This document shows positions 24,210 to 32,499 of a DNA stretch of 39,838 bases, one piece after another. The DNA comes from an uncultured Acidobacteriia bacterium. Its GTDB lineage: Bacteria > Acidobacteriota > Terriglobia > Bryobacterales > Bryobacteraceae. Position 1 is the first letter of the stretch. Every line of letters begins with the position of its first letter. The notes beneath the pieces were generated by a model. That model did not search any database, was not told the origin of the DNA, and was given only the letters and a program-made list of their open reading frames with translations. Position numbers and translations under genes: made by a program. Location of the stretch: assembly GCA_903881085.1 (NCBI GenBank), contig CAIRSA010000387.1, positions 1-39,838 on the forward strand. The letters are read 5' to 3'.

Positions 24210-24245
24210 TTGAGCTGAGGCTGCGGATCACATATACTTTGCAAA

Positions 24246-25622
24246 GTGACTCCCATCCATCTTATCGTCTCGCTTTTTTTCGCAGTCAACCCTGATGTGC
24301 GGTTTCATCGCGAGCCTCAACCATTGGCGAAAGACGCAGTGACGCATGATTGGGCCAGCTTTCTTGGGCCCAATCACAACGGCACTTCCAGCGAAACCAA
24401 ACTGCTGCACCAGTGGCCGAAAGCCGGTCCGTCACTGGTTTGGGAGATGACCAAGGGCACCGGCTACAGCTCGCCCGCCATCAGCGGTTCGCATCTTGTA
24501 TTCATGCACCGCGTGGGCAACCTCGAGCGGGTGGAAAACATGAACCCGCGCAACGGTGACCGCAACTGGCAGTTCGCCTACCAGACCAAATTCGAAGATC
24601 GCTACGGTTACAACAACGGTCCGCGCTCCAGCCCGGTGATTGATGACGGCCGCGTCTACACCTATGGCGCCGAATCGAAACTGCACTGCCTCAACCTGAA
24701 ATCCGGCGAAGTCATCTGGAAGCGTGATGTCGCCGCGGAATTCAAAGTGCCTCAGGATTTCTTCGGCACCGCCAACACCCCGCTCATCGAAGGCAATCTG
24801 CTGATCGTCAATGTGGGCGCGCCCGGCGGTCCAACCGTCGCCGCGTTCGATAAACTCACCGGAAAAACGGTTTGGACCGCAGGCAAGGAATGGGGCCCCA
24901 GCTATGCTTCTCCCACCCCGGCCACCGTTCACGGCAAGCGCCGCATCTTCGTTCTCGCCGGCGGCGAAAGCAATCCTCCCACCGGCGGGCTGCTCTGCAT
25001 CGATCCTGCTACCGGCGCCGTCGACTTCACATTCCCCTGGCGCAGCAAAAGCTATGAGTCGGTAAATGCATCCTCGCCGGTAATTGTCGACAACTTTGTC
25101 TTTATCTCGGCCAGTTACAAAACCGGCGGCGTGTTACTGGAAATAACGCCCGATTTCAAGCCCAAAGAAGTGTGGCGAAAAGCCGATTTTGGCATGCACT
25201 TCAGTACGCCCATCTACAAAGACGGTTACCTATACGGCTTCGAAGGCCGCAACGAACCGGATGCCTCGCTGGTTTGCGTGGAGTTCAAAACCGGCAAGGA
25301 GATGTGGCGCGTCGTCCACGAATGGGACGAGACCTTCGAAGTGAGCGGCACAAAACGCACCCAGAAGCTGAGCCCGTTCCGCGGCAACCTGCTCTCCGTC
25401 GATGGCAAGTTTCTTACCATCGGAGAATTCGGCCACCTCATGTGGCTTGACCTGACGCCGAAGGGGATGAAGGAACTGAACCGCGCGTGGCTGTTTGCAG
25501 CCCGCGAAACCTGGAATCTGCCCGTGCTCAGCCACGGCCTACTCTACATTACGCAGAATTCACGCGACGCGCTGAACGGCGCATCGCCCCGCCTGGTTTG
25601 CTACGATTTGAGAGGCAAATAG
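24246..25622 (+). CDS. PQQ-like beta-propeller (outer membrane or periplasmic) protein
   Basis: A 458-residue propeller of PQQ/BamB-like repeats. The blades show the typical G-x-x-x-W pattern (L-K-S-G-E-V-I-W-K-R-D, L-T-G-K-T-V-W-T-A-G-K, F-K-T-G-K-E-M-W-R). It starts with GTG 24246 and a hydrophobic leader (H-L-I-V-S-L-F-F-A-V) that should export it. No quinoprotein catalytic Cys-Cys or metal-ligand set is seen, so a scaffold or binding role is more likely than dehydrogenase activity. Such proteins are abundant in Acidobacteria and Planctomycetes. It lies between the lipoprotein and DinB genes with short gaps. Confidence 0.82.
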   Translation: MTPIHLIVSLFFAVNPDVRFHREPQPLAKDAVTHDWASFLGPNHNGTSSETKLLHQWPKAGPSLVWEMTKGTGYSSPAISGSHLVFMHRVGNLERVENMNPRNGDRNWQFAYQTKFEDRYGYNNGPRSSPVIDDGRVYTYGAESKLHCLNLKSGEVIWKRDVAAEFKVPQDFFGTANTPLIEGNLLIVNVGAPGGPTVAAFDKLTGKTVWTAGKEWGPSYASPTPATVHGKRRIFVLAGGESNPPTGGLLCIDPATGAVDFTFPWRSKSYESVNASSPVIVDNFVFISASYKTGGVLLEITPDFKPKEVWRKADFGMHFSTPIYKDGYLYGFEGRNEPDASLVCVEFKTGKEMWRVVHEWDETFEVSGTKRTQKLSPFRGNLLSVDGKFLTIGEFGHLMWLDLTPKGMKELNRAWLFAARETWNLPVLSHGLLYITQNSRDALNGASPRLVCYDLRGK

Positions 25623-25645
25623 ATCTAAATTTAAGGGGAACAATC

Positions 25646-26161
25646 ATGACACCTGAAATGGCCCAAGGGGCTGTTCAATTCCTTTCTCACTCCATTGAGA
25701 ATGAAGCAAAGACGACCGCCAAAGTGCTCGCCGCAGTTCCGGCAGGACAGGAAGAGTACCGCCCGCATGAAAAATCCATGGCTGCTTTGGAGCTCTGCTG
25801 GCACACCGCTTCCACGGAAGTGTGGTTCTTCAACTGCATCGCCGATGGCGCCTTTGGTCCTGGCGGTAAAATGCCCGAAAACATCAAGACCGCGGCAGAT
25901 GTGCTGGCCTTCTACAATGAAGAGCACCCCAAAGCCCTCGCCCGTGTCCGCGCCATGGATGCCGCCGCCTGCGCCAAGGTCATCGACTTCTTCGGCTTCA
26001 TGAATGTCCCTGCCGTCGTCTATCTCAATCTGGCGGCCAATCACGCCATCCACCACCGAGGCCAGCTCTCTGTGTATTTGCGTCCCATGGGTGTGAAAGT
26101 TCCCGGCATCTACGGCCCCAGCGGCGACGAACCGATGCCCATGCCGGCCGAAGCGAAATAG
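25646..26161 (+). CDS. DinB-family protein
   Basis: A 171-residue four-helix DinB/YfiT-like protein. Metal-ligand histidines fit the family: one in E-L-C-W-H-T-A-S-T-E, and two in N-H-A-I-H-H-R-G-Q-L-S-V-Y-L-R. Members include thiol-dependent S-transferases and many proteins of unknown role. The ATG at 25646 follows AAGGGGAA; an upstream in-frame start would overlap the PQQ-propeller gene and is rejected. It ends 104 nt before the convergent DnaC-like gene, and the 55-nt palindrome lies in that gap. Confidence 0.88.
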   Translation: MTPEMAQGAVQFLSHSIENEAKTTAKVLAAVPAGQEEYRPHEKSMAALELCWHTASTEVWFFNCIADGAFGPGGKMPENIKTAADVLAFYNEEHPKALARVRAMDAAACAKVIDFFGFMNVPAVVYLNLAANHAIHHRGQLSVYLRPMGVKVPGIYGPSGDEPMPMPAEAK

Positions 26162-26182
26162 TCCAAACTACGCCACTGCTCC

Positions 26183-26237
26183 GGGGACAGTGCGCGCCGT
26201 CCCAAGCCCAAGCGCAGGGACGGTGCGGGCTGTCCCC
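26183..26237. repeat. 55-nt palindromic element, copy A
   Basis: The outer arms GGGGACAG (26183-26190) and CTGTCCCC (26230-26237) pair, as do the inner CCGTCCC and GGGACGG, around a loop beginning AAGCCCAAGCGC. It lies between the convergent DinB and DnaC-like genes. The element at 36424-36478 has the same length, the same plan and a nearly identical loop. Confidence 0.7.
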
Positions 26238-26264
26238 ACACGACACGCCTGGAGCGGATCCGGA

Positions 26265-27032
26265 TCACACCCGGCTCTTCCGCATCCGGAAATCTTCCAC
26301 CTGCGGCATGCGGATCACGCGGCACATCTCAAACAAACGAGACCGCGCCCGCATGCCAATCAATTCCGCCAGCGTCCTGCGATACTCCACCTTCCCTGAC
26401 CCGCCGCCAGTCCGCTCCATGATGGGACTACCCGCCTCCGGATCCGGCAGGTTCGTAGTCGCAATCAGCGGCTTGCGGTTATTGCAGCGGTAGGTGATGA
26501 TGCTCGTCACCGTATCTTCCACCCAATCCGTAATGCGATGCGCGCCTAAGTCGTCGAGCAGCAAAACCTCTGCCTCCAGCGCTGTGCGATAAGCCTCGCG
26601 ATCGCTAGCGCCCGAAGAAGGATCGTACCCCGACCGTATCCGGTCCAACAAATTCTGGTAATCGGTAAACACGCCCTCAAACCCGCGCGACATCAGTATG
26701 CGCAGCGCCGCCACCGCCAAGTGCGTCTTGCCCACACCCGGATCGCCGATCAGCAAAAGCCCCGGCTTATCGGTCCCTGGATAATCGTTCGCATACCTCC
26801 GCACCTGCAGCATCACGCTTTGCAGCGCACGCATCGCGCCGGGGTTATCGGTAGGCAGCAGAAAATTTTCAACCGAGGCGTTCTGGTACAAAGGCGGAAT
26901 GTTTGAGCTGTCCTCAATGCGCTGCTTGCGCGAAGAGTAGCCGCAGTCGCAGCGTTCAGCGCCCGTCAGGCCGCCGCGCTCCGCCACAATAAAACCGGTT
27001 CCACCGCACTTGGGGCAATCAGAATCTGGCAT
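26265..27032 (-). CDS. DnaC-like AAA+ helicase-loader protein with zinc finger
   Basis: A 255-residue ATPase. An N-terminal zinc finger (C-P-K-C-G-G-T-G, then R-C-D-C-G) is followed by an AAA+ domain with Walker A G-D-P-G-V-G-K-T-H, Walker B L-L-L-D-D-L-G, sensor I around A-T-T-N-L-P and a terminal arginine-rich section R-A-R-S-R-L-F. This combination is found in DnaC/DnaI-type helicase loaders. IstB transposition helpers are the alternative, but no transposase is adjacent. It begins 2 nt after the BCCP stop, so it is transcribed with the biotin carboxylase genes, an unusual pairing. Confidence 0.85.
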   Translation of the reverse strand: MPDSDCPKCGGTGFIVAERGGLTGAERCDCGYSSRKQRIEDSSNIPPLYQNASVENFLLPTDNPGAMRALQSVMLQVRRYANDYPGTDKPGLLLIGDPGVGKTHLAVAALRILMSRGFEGVFTDYQNLLDRIRSGYDPSSGASDREAYRTALEAEVLLLDDLGAHRITDWVEDTVTSIITYRCNNRKPLIATTNLPDPEAGSPIMERTGGGSGKVEYRRTLAELIGMRARSRLFEMCRVIRMPQVEDFRMRKSRV

Positions 27033-27034
27033 GC

Positions 27035-27487
27035 TTATTCCAGTGTAACCAGTACTTCTCCCGCCGCAACCGTGGCGCCGGCCGCAGTAGCGATCTTCGT
27101 CACCCTACCCGTCTTCGGAGACTTCAATTCGTTCTGCATTTTCATCGCTTCCATTACCACGAGGCCTTGCCCCGGAGCCACCGAATCGCCCTCGGCCACC
27201 AGCAGCCGGATCACCTTGCCGGGCATCGGAGCCTTCACGTGGCGCCGTCCCGATTGTTCTGCCGCGCCCGCCGCCGATGAAGCTTCGCGTGGATCGAACA
27301 GCCGCATCTCAAACGCCGTGCCGTTCACTTCCGCCAGCAAACCTTCCAGGCCTTCGCCAATGCGTACCTCGAAGCTGCGCTCGCCCACCAGCACGGAAAA
27401 CACGCCCGGCTGCACTTCCAGCACGCTCGCGTCCGCGGGAAGCTCGATCTCTTTCACTTGGCCGCCGAATACAATCTGCCGCTTCAT
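27035..27487 (-). CDS. Biotin carboxyl carrier protein
   Basis: A 150-residue carrier. The biotinylated lysine lies in V-M-E-A-M-K-M-Q-N, and the surrounding lipoyl-type barrel runs from K-A-P-M-P-G-K-V-I to the end. An upstream Ala/Glu-rich linker and an N-terminal beta section resemble the BT-like part of acyl-CoA carboxylase alpha subunits, so the pair may represent a split propionyl-/acyl-CoA carboxylase alpha chain rather than the AccB of fatty acid synthesis. Its ATG overlaps the biotin carboxylase stop in an ATGA junction, which would enforce equal output. Confidence 0.9.
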   Translation of the reverse strand: MKRQIVFGGQVKEIELPADASVLEVQPGVFSVLVGERSFEVRIGEGLEGLLAEVNGTAFEMRLFDPREASSAAGAAEQSGRRHVKAPMPGKVIRLLVAEGDSVAPGQGLVVMEAMKMQNELKSPKTGRVTKIATAAGATVAAGEVLVTLE

Positions 27488-28968
27488 CGCATCCACCGCT
27501 TTCTGCCGTCGGCCTTCCAGTTCGATTGCGCCGGCGCCGCGCTGCTCTCGGCCACGGGCACTTTTCGCTGCAACGCCGCCGCCACAGCCGCCGCCAGCGC
27601 CGCGTCGTCCGGCTTCGATTCGCGCCACTGGAACATCTCAAGAAATCCGGTATGCAGCGCGCCCGCGCGGAACTTCTCATCGCGCAGCATATGCTTGAAA
27701 AACTCAATGTTCGTGCGGATGCCCATCACCGTGCACTCGCCCAGCGCCCGCTGCATGCGTTCAATCGCAACCTCGCGCGACCCCGCCCACACGCTCAACT
27801 TGGCCAGCAGCGGATCGTATTCCATCGGCACGGTACAGCCTTCGTGGATGCCGGAATCGAGCCGTATCCCCGGTCCGCTGGGAAACGCCAGTTGCGAAAT
27901 CTTGCCCGGCGATGGCAGATAGTCGTTCGCCGGATCCTCCGCATAAATGCGCGCCTCAATCGCCGACCCGCGCCACGTCACGTCTTCCTGCTTGAACGGC
28001 AGTCGCTCCCCACACGCGATCTGCAATTGCAGATGCACCAGATCCAGGCTAGTCACCAGCTCCGTCACCGGATGCTCCACCTGCAGCCGCGTGTTCATTT
28101 CCAGGAAATAGAAATTCCGCTTCGCGTCGACAAGAAACTCCGCCGTCCCCGCGTTGTAGTAGCCCGACGCCCGCGCCACGCGCAGCGCCGCCTCGCCCAT
28201 CGCCGCCCGCATCTCCGGATGCGCGGCGACCAACGGAGACGGACACTCCTCGATCACCTTCTGATGCCGCCGCTGCACAGAGCATTCGCGCTCGCCCAAG
28301 TGGACCAGCGTGCCGTGCTCATCGCCAATCAACTGAATCTCAATGTGCCGCGGCTCCACCACGACCTTCTCAATATATACATCGCTAGATTTGAACGACC
28401 GCTCGGCCTCGCTCGCCGCTTCGCGCAACGCCGCCTCTAACGCCTCCTCGGAGTTCACTCGCCGCATGCCCTTGCCGCCGCCGCCCGCCGCCGCTTTGAT
28501 CAGCACCGGGAAGCCAATCTCATGCGCAATGCGCCGCGCCTCGTTGATATCGGTGACGGCGTCTTCCGTGCCCGGCACCACCGGTGCACCCGCCGCAATG
28601 GCCAGTCGCCGCGCCGAAGTCTTCGACCCCAACTTGCGAATCGCATCCGCCGGAGGACCGATGAACTTCACCCCCGCCGCCGTGCACGCATCGGCGAAGT
28701 CGGCGTTTTCACTGAGGAATCCGTAGCCCGGATGAATCCCCTGTGCGCCCAATCGCACGGCCGCCGCGATGATCTTGTCCATGCGCAGATAGCTGTCGAA
28801 CGATGGCGCCGCGCCCAGGTGCACAGCCTCATCGGCCATCCGCACGGCCAGCGAATCCCGATCCGCATCGGAATAAACCGCCACACTCCGCACGCCCAAC
28901 TCACGCAGCCCGCGAATCACGCGCACCGCAATCTCACCCCGATTGGCAACTAAAACTTTATCGAACAT
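27484..28968 (-). CDS. accC: Biotin carboxylase subunit of an acyl-CoA carboxylase
   Basis: A 494-residue ATP-grasp enzyme with the full biotin carboxylase layout: N-terminal K-V-L-V-A-N-R-G-E-I-A, H-P-G-Y-G-F-L-S-E-N, the ATP-binding Gly-rich loop A-A-A-G-G-G-G-K-G-M-R, the catalytic E-M-N-T-R-L-Q-V-E-H-P-V-T-E, and a C-terminal part with R-I-Y-A-E-D-P. It carboxylates biotin on the carrier using ATP and bicarbonate. The carboxyltransferase gene is not in the window. Both AccC of acetyl-CoA carboxylase and the alpha subunit of propionyl-CoA carboxylase fit; the downstream carrier suggests the latter. The ending overlaps the carrier gene by 4 nt. Confidence 0.93.
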   Translation of the reverse strand: MFDKVLVANRGEIAVRVIRGLRELGVRSVAVYSDADRDSLAVRMADEAVHLGAAPSFDSYLRMDKIIAAAVRLGAQGIHPGYGFLSENADFADACTAAGVKFIGPPADAIRKLGSKTSARRLAIAAGAPVVPGTEDAVTDINEARRIAHEIGFPVLIKAAAGGGGKGMRRVNSEEALEAALREAASEAERSFKSSDVYIEKVVVEPRHIEIQLIGDEHGTLVHLGERECSVQRRHQKVIEECPSPLVAAHPEMRAAMGEAALRVARASGYYNAGTAEFLVDAKRNFYFLEMNTRLQVEHPVTELVTSLDLVHLQLQIACGERLPFKQEDVTWRGSAIEARIYAEDPANDYLPSPGKISQLAFPSGPGIRLDSGIHEGCTVPMEYDPLLAKLSVWAGSREVAIERMQRALGECTVMGIRTNIEFFKHMLRDEKFRAGALHTGFLEMFQWRESKPDDAALAAAVAAALQRKVPVAESSAAPAQSNWKADGRKRWMR

Positions 28969-29073
28969 GAAACGCCGATTTTAGCAGGTGTAGCCCCTGG
29001 TAGACATCCGCTGTCCATTTGCACTGGTGAATCGTCGACGCTAAACAAGATACTGCGGTGTTTGCAAGGGTGA

Positions 29074-29101
29074 GGCGGGCGATTCGCCTGCCCTGACTAA
29101 C
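29074..29101 (+). repeat. Intergenic palindrome with ACTAAC tail (copy 4)
   Basis: GGCGGGCGA and TCGCCTGCC form a 9-bp stem with one G-T position (29074-29092). ACTAAC follows at 29096-29101. It lies upstream of the biotin carboxylase gene, on the other strand. Confidence 0.6.
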
Positions 29102-29201
29102 TTCAAAGTCATCTCACCCTCGCAGACGCGGCTTCCCAATTCTTCAAAAATCTCAGGACACCAGGAGTATCTTCTCCTACGCCCAAAAACTATGTGACAT
29201 T

Positions 29202-29228
29202 AGGCGATTCGCCTGTGCACAAACTAAT
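29202..29228 (+). repeat. Intergenic palindrome with ACTAAT tail (copy 5)
   Basis: AGGCGA-T-TCGCCT (29202-29214) is a perfect 6-bp inverted repeat. ACTAAT follows at 29223-29228 and overlaps the stop codon of the small minus-strand gene at 29224. Confidence 0.5.
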
Positions 29229-29379
29229 CATCCACCACCCGATGCTCCCTACGCACCTCAGCAATTATTTCATCGATCTGTGCCATGGTCAATTGATTCA
29301 TGCCGGTCTCCTCCGCCCGAGCCTGCATCGCCCGAAGCACAGGTGGCATCTCAACCTTCTTGGAAAAGTCCTTCTTCAC
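29224..29379 (-). CDS. Small antitoxin-like protein (51 residues)
   Basis: A short reading frame right behind the kinase gene on the same strand. It begins with GTG 29379 (or GTG 29385), 9 nt (or 3 nt) after the kinase stop, and ends with TAG at 29224. The peptide is highly charged: K-K-D-F-S-K-K-V-E near the start, then a helix A-R-A-E-E-T-G-M-N, and M-A-Q-I-D-E-I-I-A-E-V-R-R-E-H near the end. The pattern L-T-x-x-Q-I-D-E-I-I-A-E-V-R-R-E is the C-terminal type of many small type II antitoxins, so it may be a stand-alone or orphaned antitoxin. No toxin frame is adjacent. A chance frame is not excluded. Confidence 0.5.
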   Translation of the reverse strand: MKKDFSKKVEMPPVLRAMQARAEETGMNQLTMAQIDEIIAEVRREHRVVDD

Positions 29380-29388
29380 TCGCACACC

Positions 29389-31881
29389 CTACTTCGCTCC
29401 CGGCAACCAGTTCTGCATCAAAATCACAGGCTGCGCCGGCGCCTTCTCCAACTGTTCCATAACTACAAAACGCTGCCCATCCGCCGACACATCAAAGTGC
29501 GACCGTGCACTCAAAATCCCAAACGAGCGGATGGGGAACAGCACCTGTGGCTTGCCCGCCTCAAAACCCGCCCCAACCCGCACCGGCACCGCCATCAACT
29601 CCCGCTTGTTCGACTGATAAAACAGCTCTCTCCCATCTCGCCGCCAGACCGGCTGCGCTCCGCCCTCGGTCGAAACCTGATACTTCTCCTTGCCCGCGGC
29701 CACCGATTGCACCACCACTTCCGTACGCCCCGACTCCCCGGAAACATACGCCACCCAACGCCCGTCTGGAGAAAACTTCGGCTGATCCAGAGAGCCAGCA
29801 CTCTCCAGAAAAACCTCCGTGGTCCCCTCCGCTAAATGTCGCAAAAACATCTTGTGGTGCGCGTCGAAAAACCGCCGCTCCGGATATAAGAACGTCTTGC
29901 CATCCGGCGAATAGGTGCCCGACCCGTCGCCCTCCCCGAACTCCGTCTCTTTGCCGTCCGCTAAGGAAACCTCCCGAAACCGTCCACGCGACACAACGGC
30001 AAACCGTTTTCCATCCGGTGTCCATGCCGGTTGAGAGGCTCCCCTCGTGGTTGTGATGCGCGCCGCGCTCCCCCGTTCCAGGTCCAATACCCACGCATCC
30101 ATTTCCGCGGTCTTGGAGTTCATCCGCGTCACTGCCACCCTTTTTCCTTCAGGCGAAATGGACGGGTCCGAAGAGTAATTCGTGTCGTCTACCACGCGCT
30201 GCAATTTTCCATCGCGGCCGTATATCACTAGCTGATTCCGCCCAAATCCCCCCTGCGAGTAGGTCAGCAAGCCATTTCTCGAAACAGAAAAGTTGCCTGC
30301 CTGCGAATTTACGCTCGCGCGAATGTCCTCTGCAATGGGTGTCGCCTCGCCGTGAACCTCTAGCCGCTCAACATCGAACTTCTGCATAAGAAGCGTTGTC
30401 CCGCGCATATGCAAAAGATACCCGGGTGAAGCATACAACCCGTTGCCTGTGCTATCCACAATCCGATGGACGTCCTTCGAATCCAACGACCCCGCGAAGA
30501 TGGCAGAACTGCGTGTTGACAGATTGCGTCTGACGAATAAAAAATGCTTGCCATCTGGCAGGAACGATGGATAGGTATCGCTACTGTCTTTTTCCGGTGC
30601 CGTGACCGCAACTGGCGTCCCGCCATTCTCCGCTACCCGCCAAATCCCCTTTCCACTATTTGAAGCAAACAGGATCGTCCCATTCTCGTTCCAACTCCCA
30701 CCCCGCGGGGCCTGGGAAGCTTCGCAGAGATTCACAATCGCCCCGCTCGCCACATCGATCCCTTTCAGCATTCGCGTGCTGACATCGAAGAATCCCACCT
30801 GCTTGCTGTCCGGCGACCAGAACGCCCCAATAAAGATTCCTTTCCCCTTCAGCGCATGCGAAGCCAGCGTATCTAGCGACTGGACCACCAACTCATCCGG
30901 TGTCTCCATCACCACCTGTCGCCCATCCGGCGAAATCACCGCAATCGACGAATCCCCAATCTGAACCTTCAACTTCGGCAGCTCCACCGCCTTGCCCCGA
31001 GGCCATGCGAAAGCCATCGCCGCAATCACCGCCAGCAGCACCGGAATCGCCACCCACTCATAACGGAATCCGCGCGCCTTCGCCGGAGCCACCACCGCCG
31101 GCCCAGCCCCGGCCTCCTCCAACTCCATCATCAAATCCCGAGCATTCTGCCACCGCCGGTCCGGATCCTTATCTAAACACCGCCGCACAATCCGCTCCAG
31201 CCCCGCATGCTCCAGCGGCTTCGGCGCACTATGCAAAATCGCCCCAATCAACGAAGCCTGGCTCGACGCCGCAAACGCCCGCTTCCCCGAAACCATCTCA
31301 TACAGCACCAGCCCGAACGCGAAAATATCGCTCCGCGCATCCGCCTCGCGCCCCTCCAACTGCTCCGGCGACATATACTGCAAAGTCCCCAGAATCGTAT
31401 TCTCCTGTGTCAGCGCAATCGACGCCGTCAGGTCAGACGAGCCATCGGTCCGCGCCATCTTCGCCAGACCAAAATCCAGCAGCTTCACGCCTGCCTTGGT
31501 AACCAAAATATTCGCCGGCTTTAAATCCCGATGCGTAATCCCCCGCCGGTGCGCCGCATCCAGCGCCGACGCGATCTGCGTCCCCAGCCGGATCACTTCC
31601 TCGACCGGCATCGGCCCAGCCAGCGGCTTGCCGTCGATGAACTCCATCACCAGGTAGTTCGGCCCCACATCATGCAATGTGCAAATATTCGGATGATTCA
31701 GCGCCGCCACCGCCCGCGCCTCGCGCTCAAACCGCTCGCTAAACGCCGCCGCGCCCACTTTGATCGCCACCACACGGTCCAACCGCGTGTCCCGCGCCTT
31801 ATAAACCGCACCCATTCCGCCCTCGCCGATGAAGGCGAGGATCTCGTAGGGTCCAAGCGTAGTACCCGCAGCCAATGGCAT
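29389..31881 (-). CDS. Membrane Ser/Thr protein kinase with PD40 propeller sensor
   Basis: An 830-residue Hanks-type kinase. The N-terminal kinase domain (about 11-255) has G-E-G-G-M-G-A-V-Y, Lys41 in V-A-I-K-V, H117-R-D-L-K-P-A-N, the D136-F-G motif and a T-L-Q-Y-M-S-P-E-Q activation segment, so it looks active. One membrane helix (about 276-293) follows, then an extracytoplasmic section of about 530 residues built from WD40/PD40-type repeats (such as I-S-P-D-G-R-Q-V-V-M, F-S-P-D-G-R-W-V-A-Y). This plan is typical of acidobacterial sensor kinases; ligand and substrates are unknown. Its first and last parts are repeated in a collapsed copy at 32500-32855. It diverges from the DUF4258/YgiT pair with a 47-nt gap. 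Confidence 0.93.
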   Translation of the reverse strand: MPLAAGTTLGPYEILAFIGEGGMGAVYKARDTRLDRVVAIKVGAAAFSERFEREARAVAALNHPNICTLHDVGPNYLVMEFIDGKPLAGPMPVEEVIRLGTQIASALDAAHRRGITHRDLKPANILVTKAGVKLLDFGLAKMARTDGSSDLTASIALTQENTILGTLQYMSPEQLEGREADARSDIFAFGLVLYEMVSGKRAFAASSQASLIGAILHSAPKPLEHAGLERIVRRCLDKDPDRRWQNARDLMMELEEAGAGPAVVAPAKARGFRYEWVAIPVLLAVIAAMAFAWPRGKAVELPKLKVQIGDSSIAVISPDGRQVVMETPDELVVQSLDTLASHALKGKGIFIGAFWSPDSKQVGFFDVSTRMLKGIDVASGAIVNLCEASQAPRGGSWNENGTILFASNSGKGIWRVAENGGTPVAVTAPEKDSSDTYPSFLPDGKHFLFVRRNLSTRSSAIFAGSLDSKDVHRIVDSTGNGLYASPGYLLHMRGTTLLMQKFDVERLEVHGEATPIAEDIRASVNSQAGNFSVSRNGLLTYSQGGFGRNQLVIYGRDGKLQRVVDDTNYSSDPSISPEGKRVAVTRMNSKTAEMDAWVLDLERGSAARITTTRGASQPAWTPDGKRFAVVSRGRFREVSLADGKETEFGEGDGSGTYSPDGKTFLYPERRFFDAHHKMFLRHLAEGTTEVFLESAGSLDQPKFSPDGRWVAYVSGESGRTEVVVQSVAAGKEKYQVSTEGGAQPVWRRDGRELFYQSNKRELMAVPVRVGAGFEAGKPQVLFPIRSFGILSARSHFDVSADGQRFVVMEQLEKAPAQPVILMQNWLPGAK

Positions 31882-31928
31882 ATTGTGAAATTATAGCGTG
31901 CTAAGAAAATCGAAGAGTATAATGAAAT

Positions 31929-32264
31929 TTGTCTGGCTCAATAGACTCGCGGTTATTGTTCATTCAGTCCTGCATTACTGGTGGCCGTGTGCGCTGGACG
32001 TATCACTCGACTATGCGGCTCCGGCAACGTGGAATGACTGCTGGAACGCTGCTCCACTCCGTAGAGACGTTGGAGATCATCGAGTCCTATCCAGACGACA
32101 AGTATCTGCCAAGTTTTTTGCTACGTGGCGAATCGATTGGCCAGCCTTTTCATGCCCACATAGCCATCGACTTGGTAGGATTGAATGTTAGGGTTGTAAC
32201 TATGTATTGGCCATCAACCGCTGAATGGGACCCCGATGCCAGAACGAGGAGACTACCGGAATGA
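31929..32264 (+). CDS. DUF4258-type toxin-like protein
   Basis: A 111-residue protein with the DUF4258 pattern: R-V-R-W-T-Y-H-S-T-M-R-L-R-Q-R-G-M, E-I-I-E-S-Y-P-D-D-K-Y-L-P-S, and E-W-D-P-D-A-R-T-R-R near the end. DUF4258 proteins beside YgiT-type zinc fingers form predicted type II TA pairs in which this subunit is the likely toxin (RelE/BrnT-like fold). Its stop overlaps the next ATG in an ATGA junction. The start is inferred as TTG 31929, since a TGA lies at 31923 in frame. A TATAAT hexamer at 31918-31923 lies just before it, so translation may be leaderless or the true start lies further in. No ribosome site is seen. Confidence 0.7.
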   Translation: MSGSIDSRLLFIQSCITGGRVRWTYHSTMRLRQRGMTAGTLLHSVETLEIIESYPDDKYLPSFLLRGESIGQPFHAHIAIDLVGLNVRVVTMYWPSTAEWDPDARTRRLPE

Positions 32265-32482
32265 GATGTCGCGTCTGCGGAGGGCTCCACGAATCCCTCA
32301 CTACCAATTTGCCATTCAAAATCGCCGACAACACCATTGTCATTTTGAAAGCGCTGCCCGTGTATCAATGCCCGCAATGCGGCGATACGGAGTTGGATCA
32401 AGCAACGATGGAACGCGTCGATCAGTTGCTGAACGCCGTCAACAGGTCCGCCGAACTCGAAGTGATTCAGTACGCCGCATAA
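32261..32482 (+). CDS. YgiT-type zinc-finger antitoxin (MqsA N-terminal-like)
   Basis: A 73-residue protein with two C-x-x-C pairs, Cys3/Cys6 in M-R-C-R-V-C-G and Cys37/Cys40 in Y-Q-C-P-Q-C-G, a zinc-binding fold found in YgiT/MqsA-like antitoxins. It lacks the C-terminal HTH of full MqsA. ATG 32261 follows GAGGAG and overlaps the stop of the DUF4258 gene. The last codons (E-L-E-V-I-Q-Y-A) reappear behind the degenerate kinase copy at 32911-32931, which shows that this gene was once part of a duplicated block. Confidence 0.8.
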   Translation: MRCRVCGGLHESLTTNLPFKIADNTIVILKALPVYQCPQCGDTELDQATMERVDQLLNAVNRSAELEVIQYAA

Positions 32483-32499
32483 GCGGTCGCAAACCAGCT

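Noticed and set aside
26265..27032. IstB-type transposition helper, hence a mobile element
   Set aside because: No transposase, terminal inverted repeats or target duplication nearby; the zinc finger and operon context favour a helicase loader.
27277..28440. A 387-codon plus-strand open frame opposite the biotin carboxylase and carrier genes
   Set aside because: Arg/His-rich shadow of a strongly conserved gene on the other strand; no recognisable fold.
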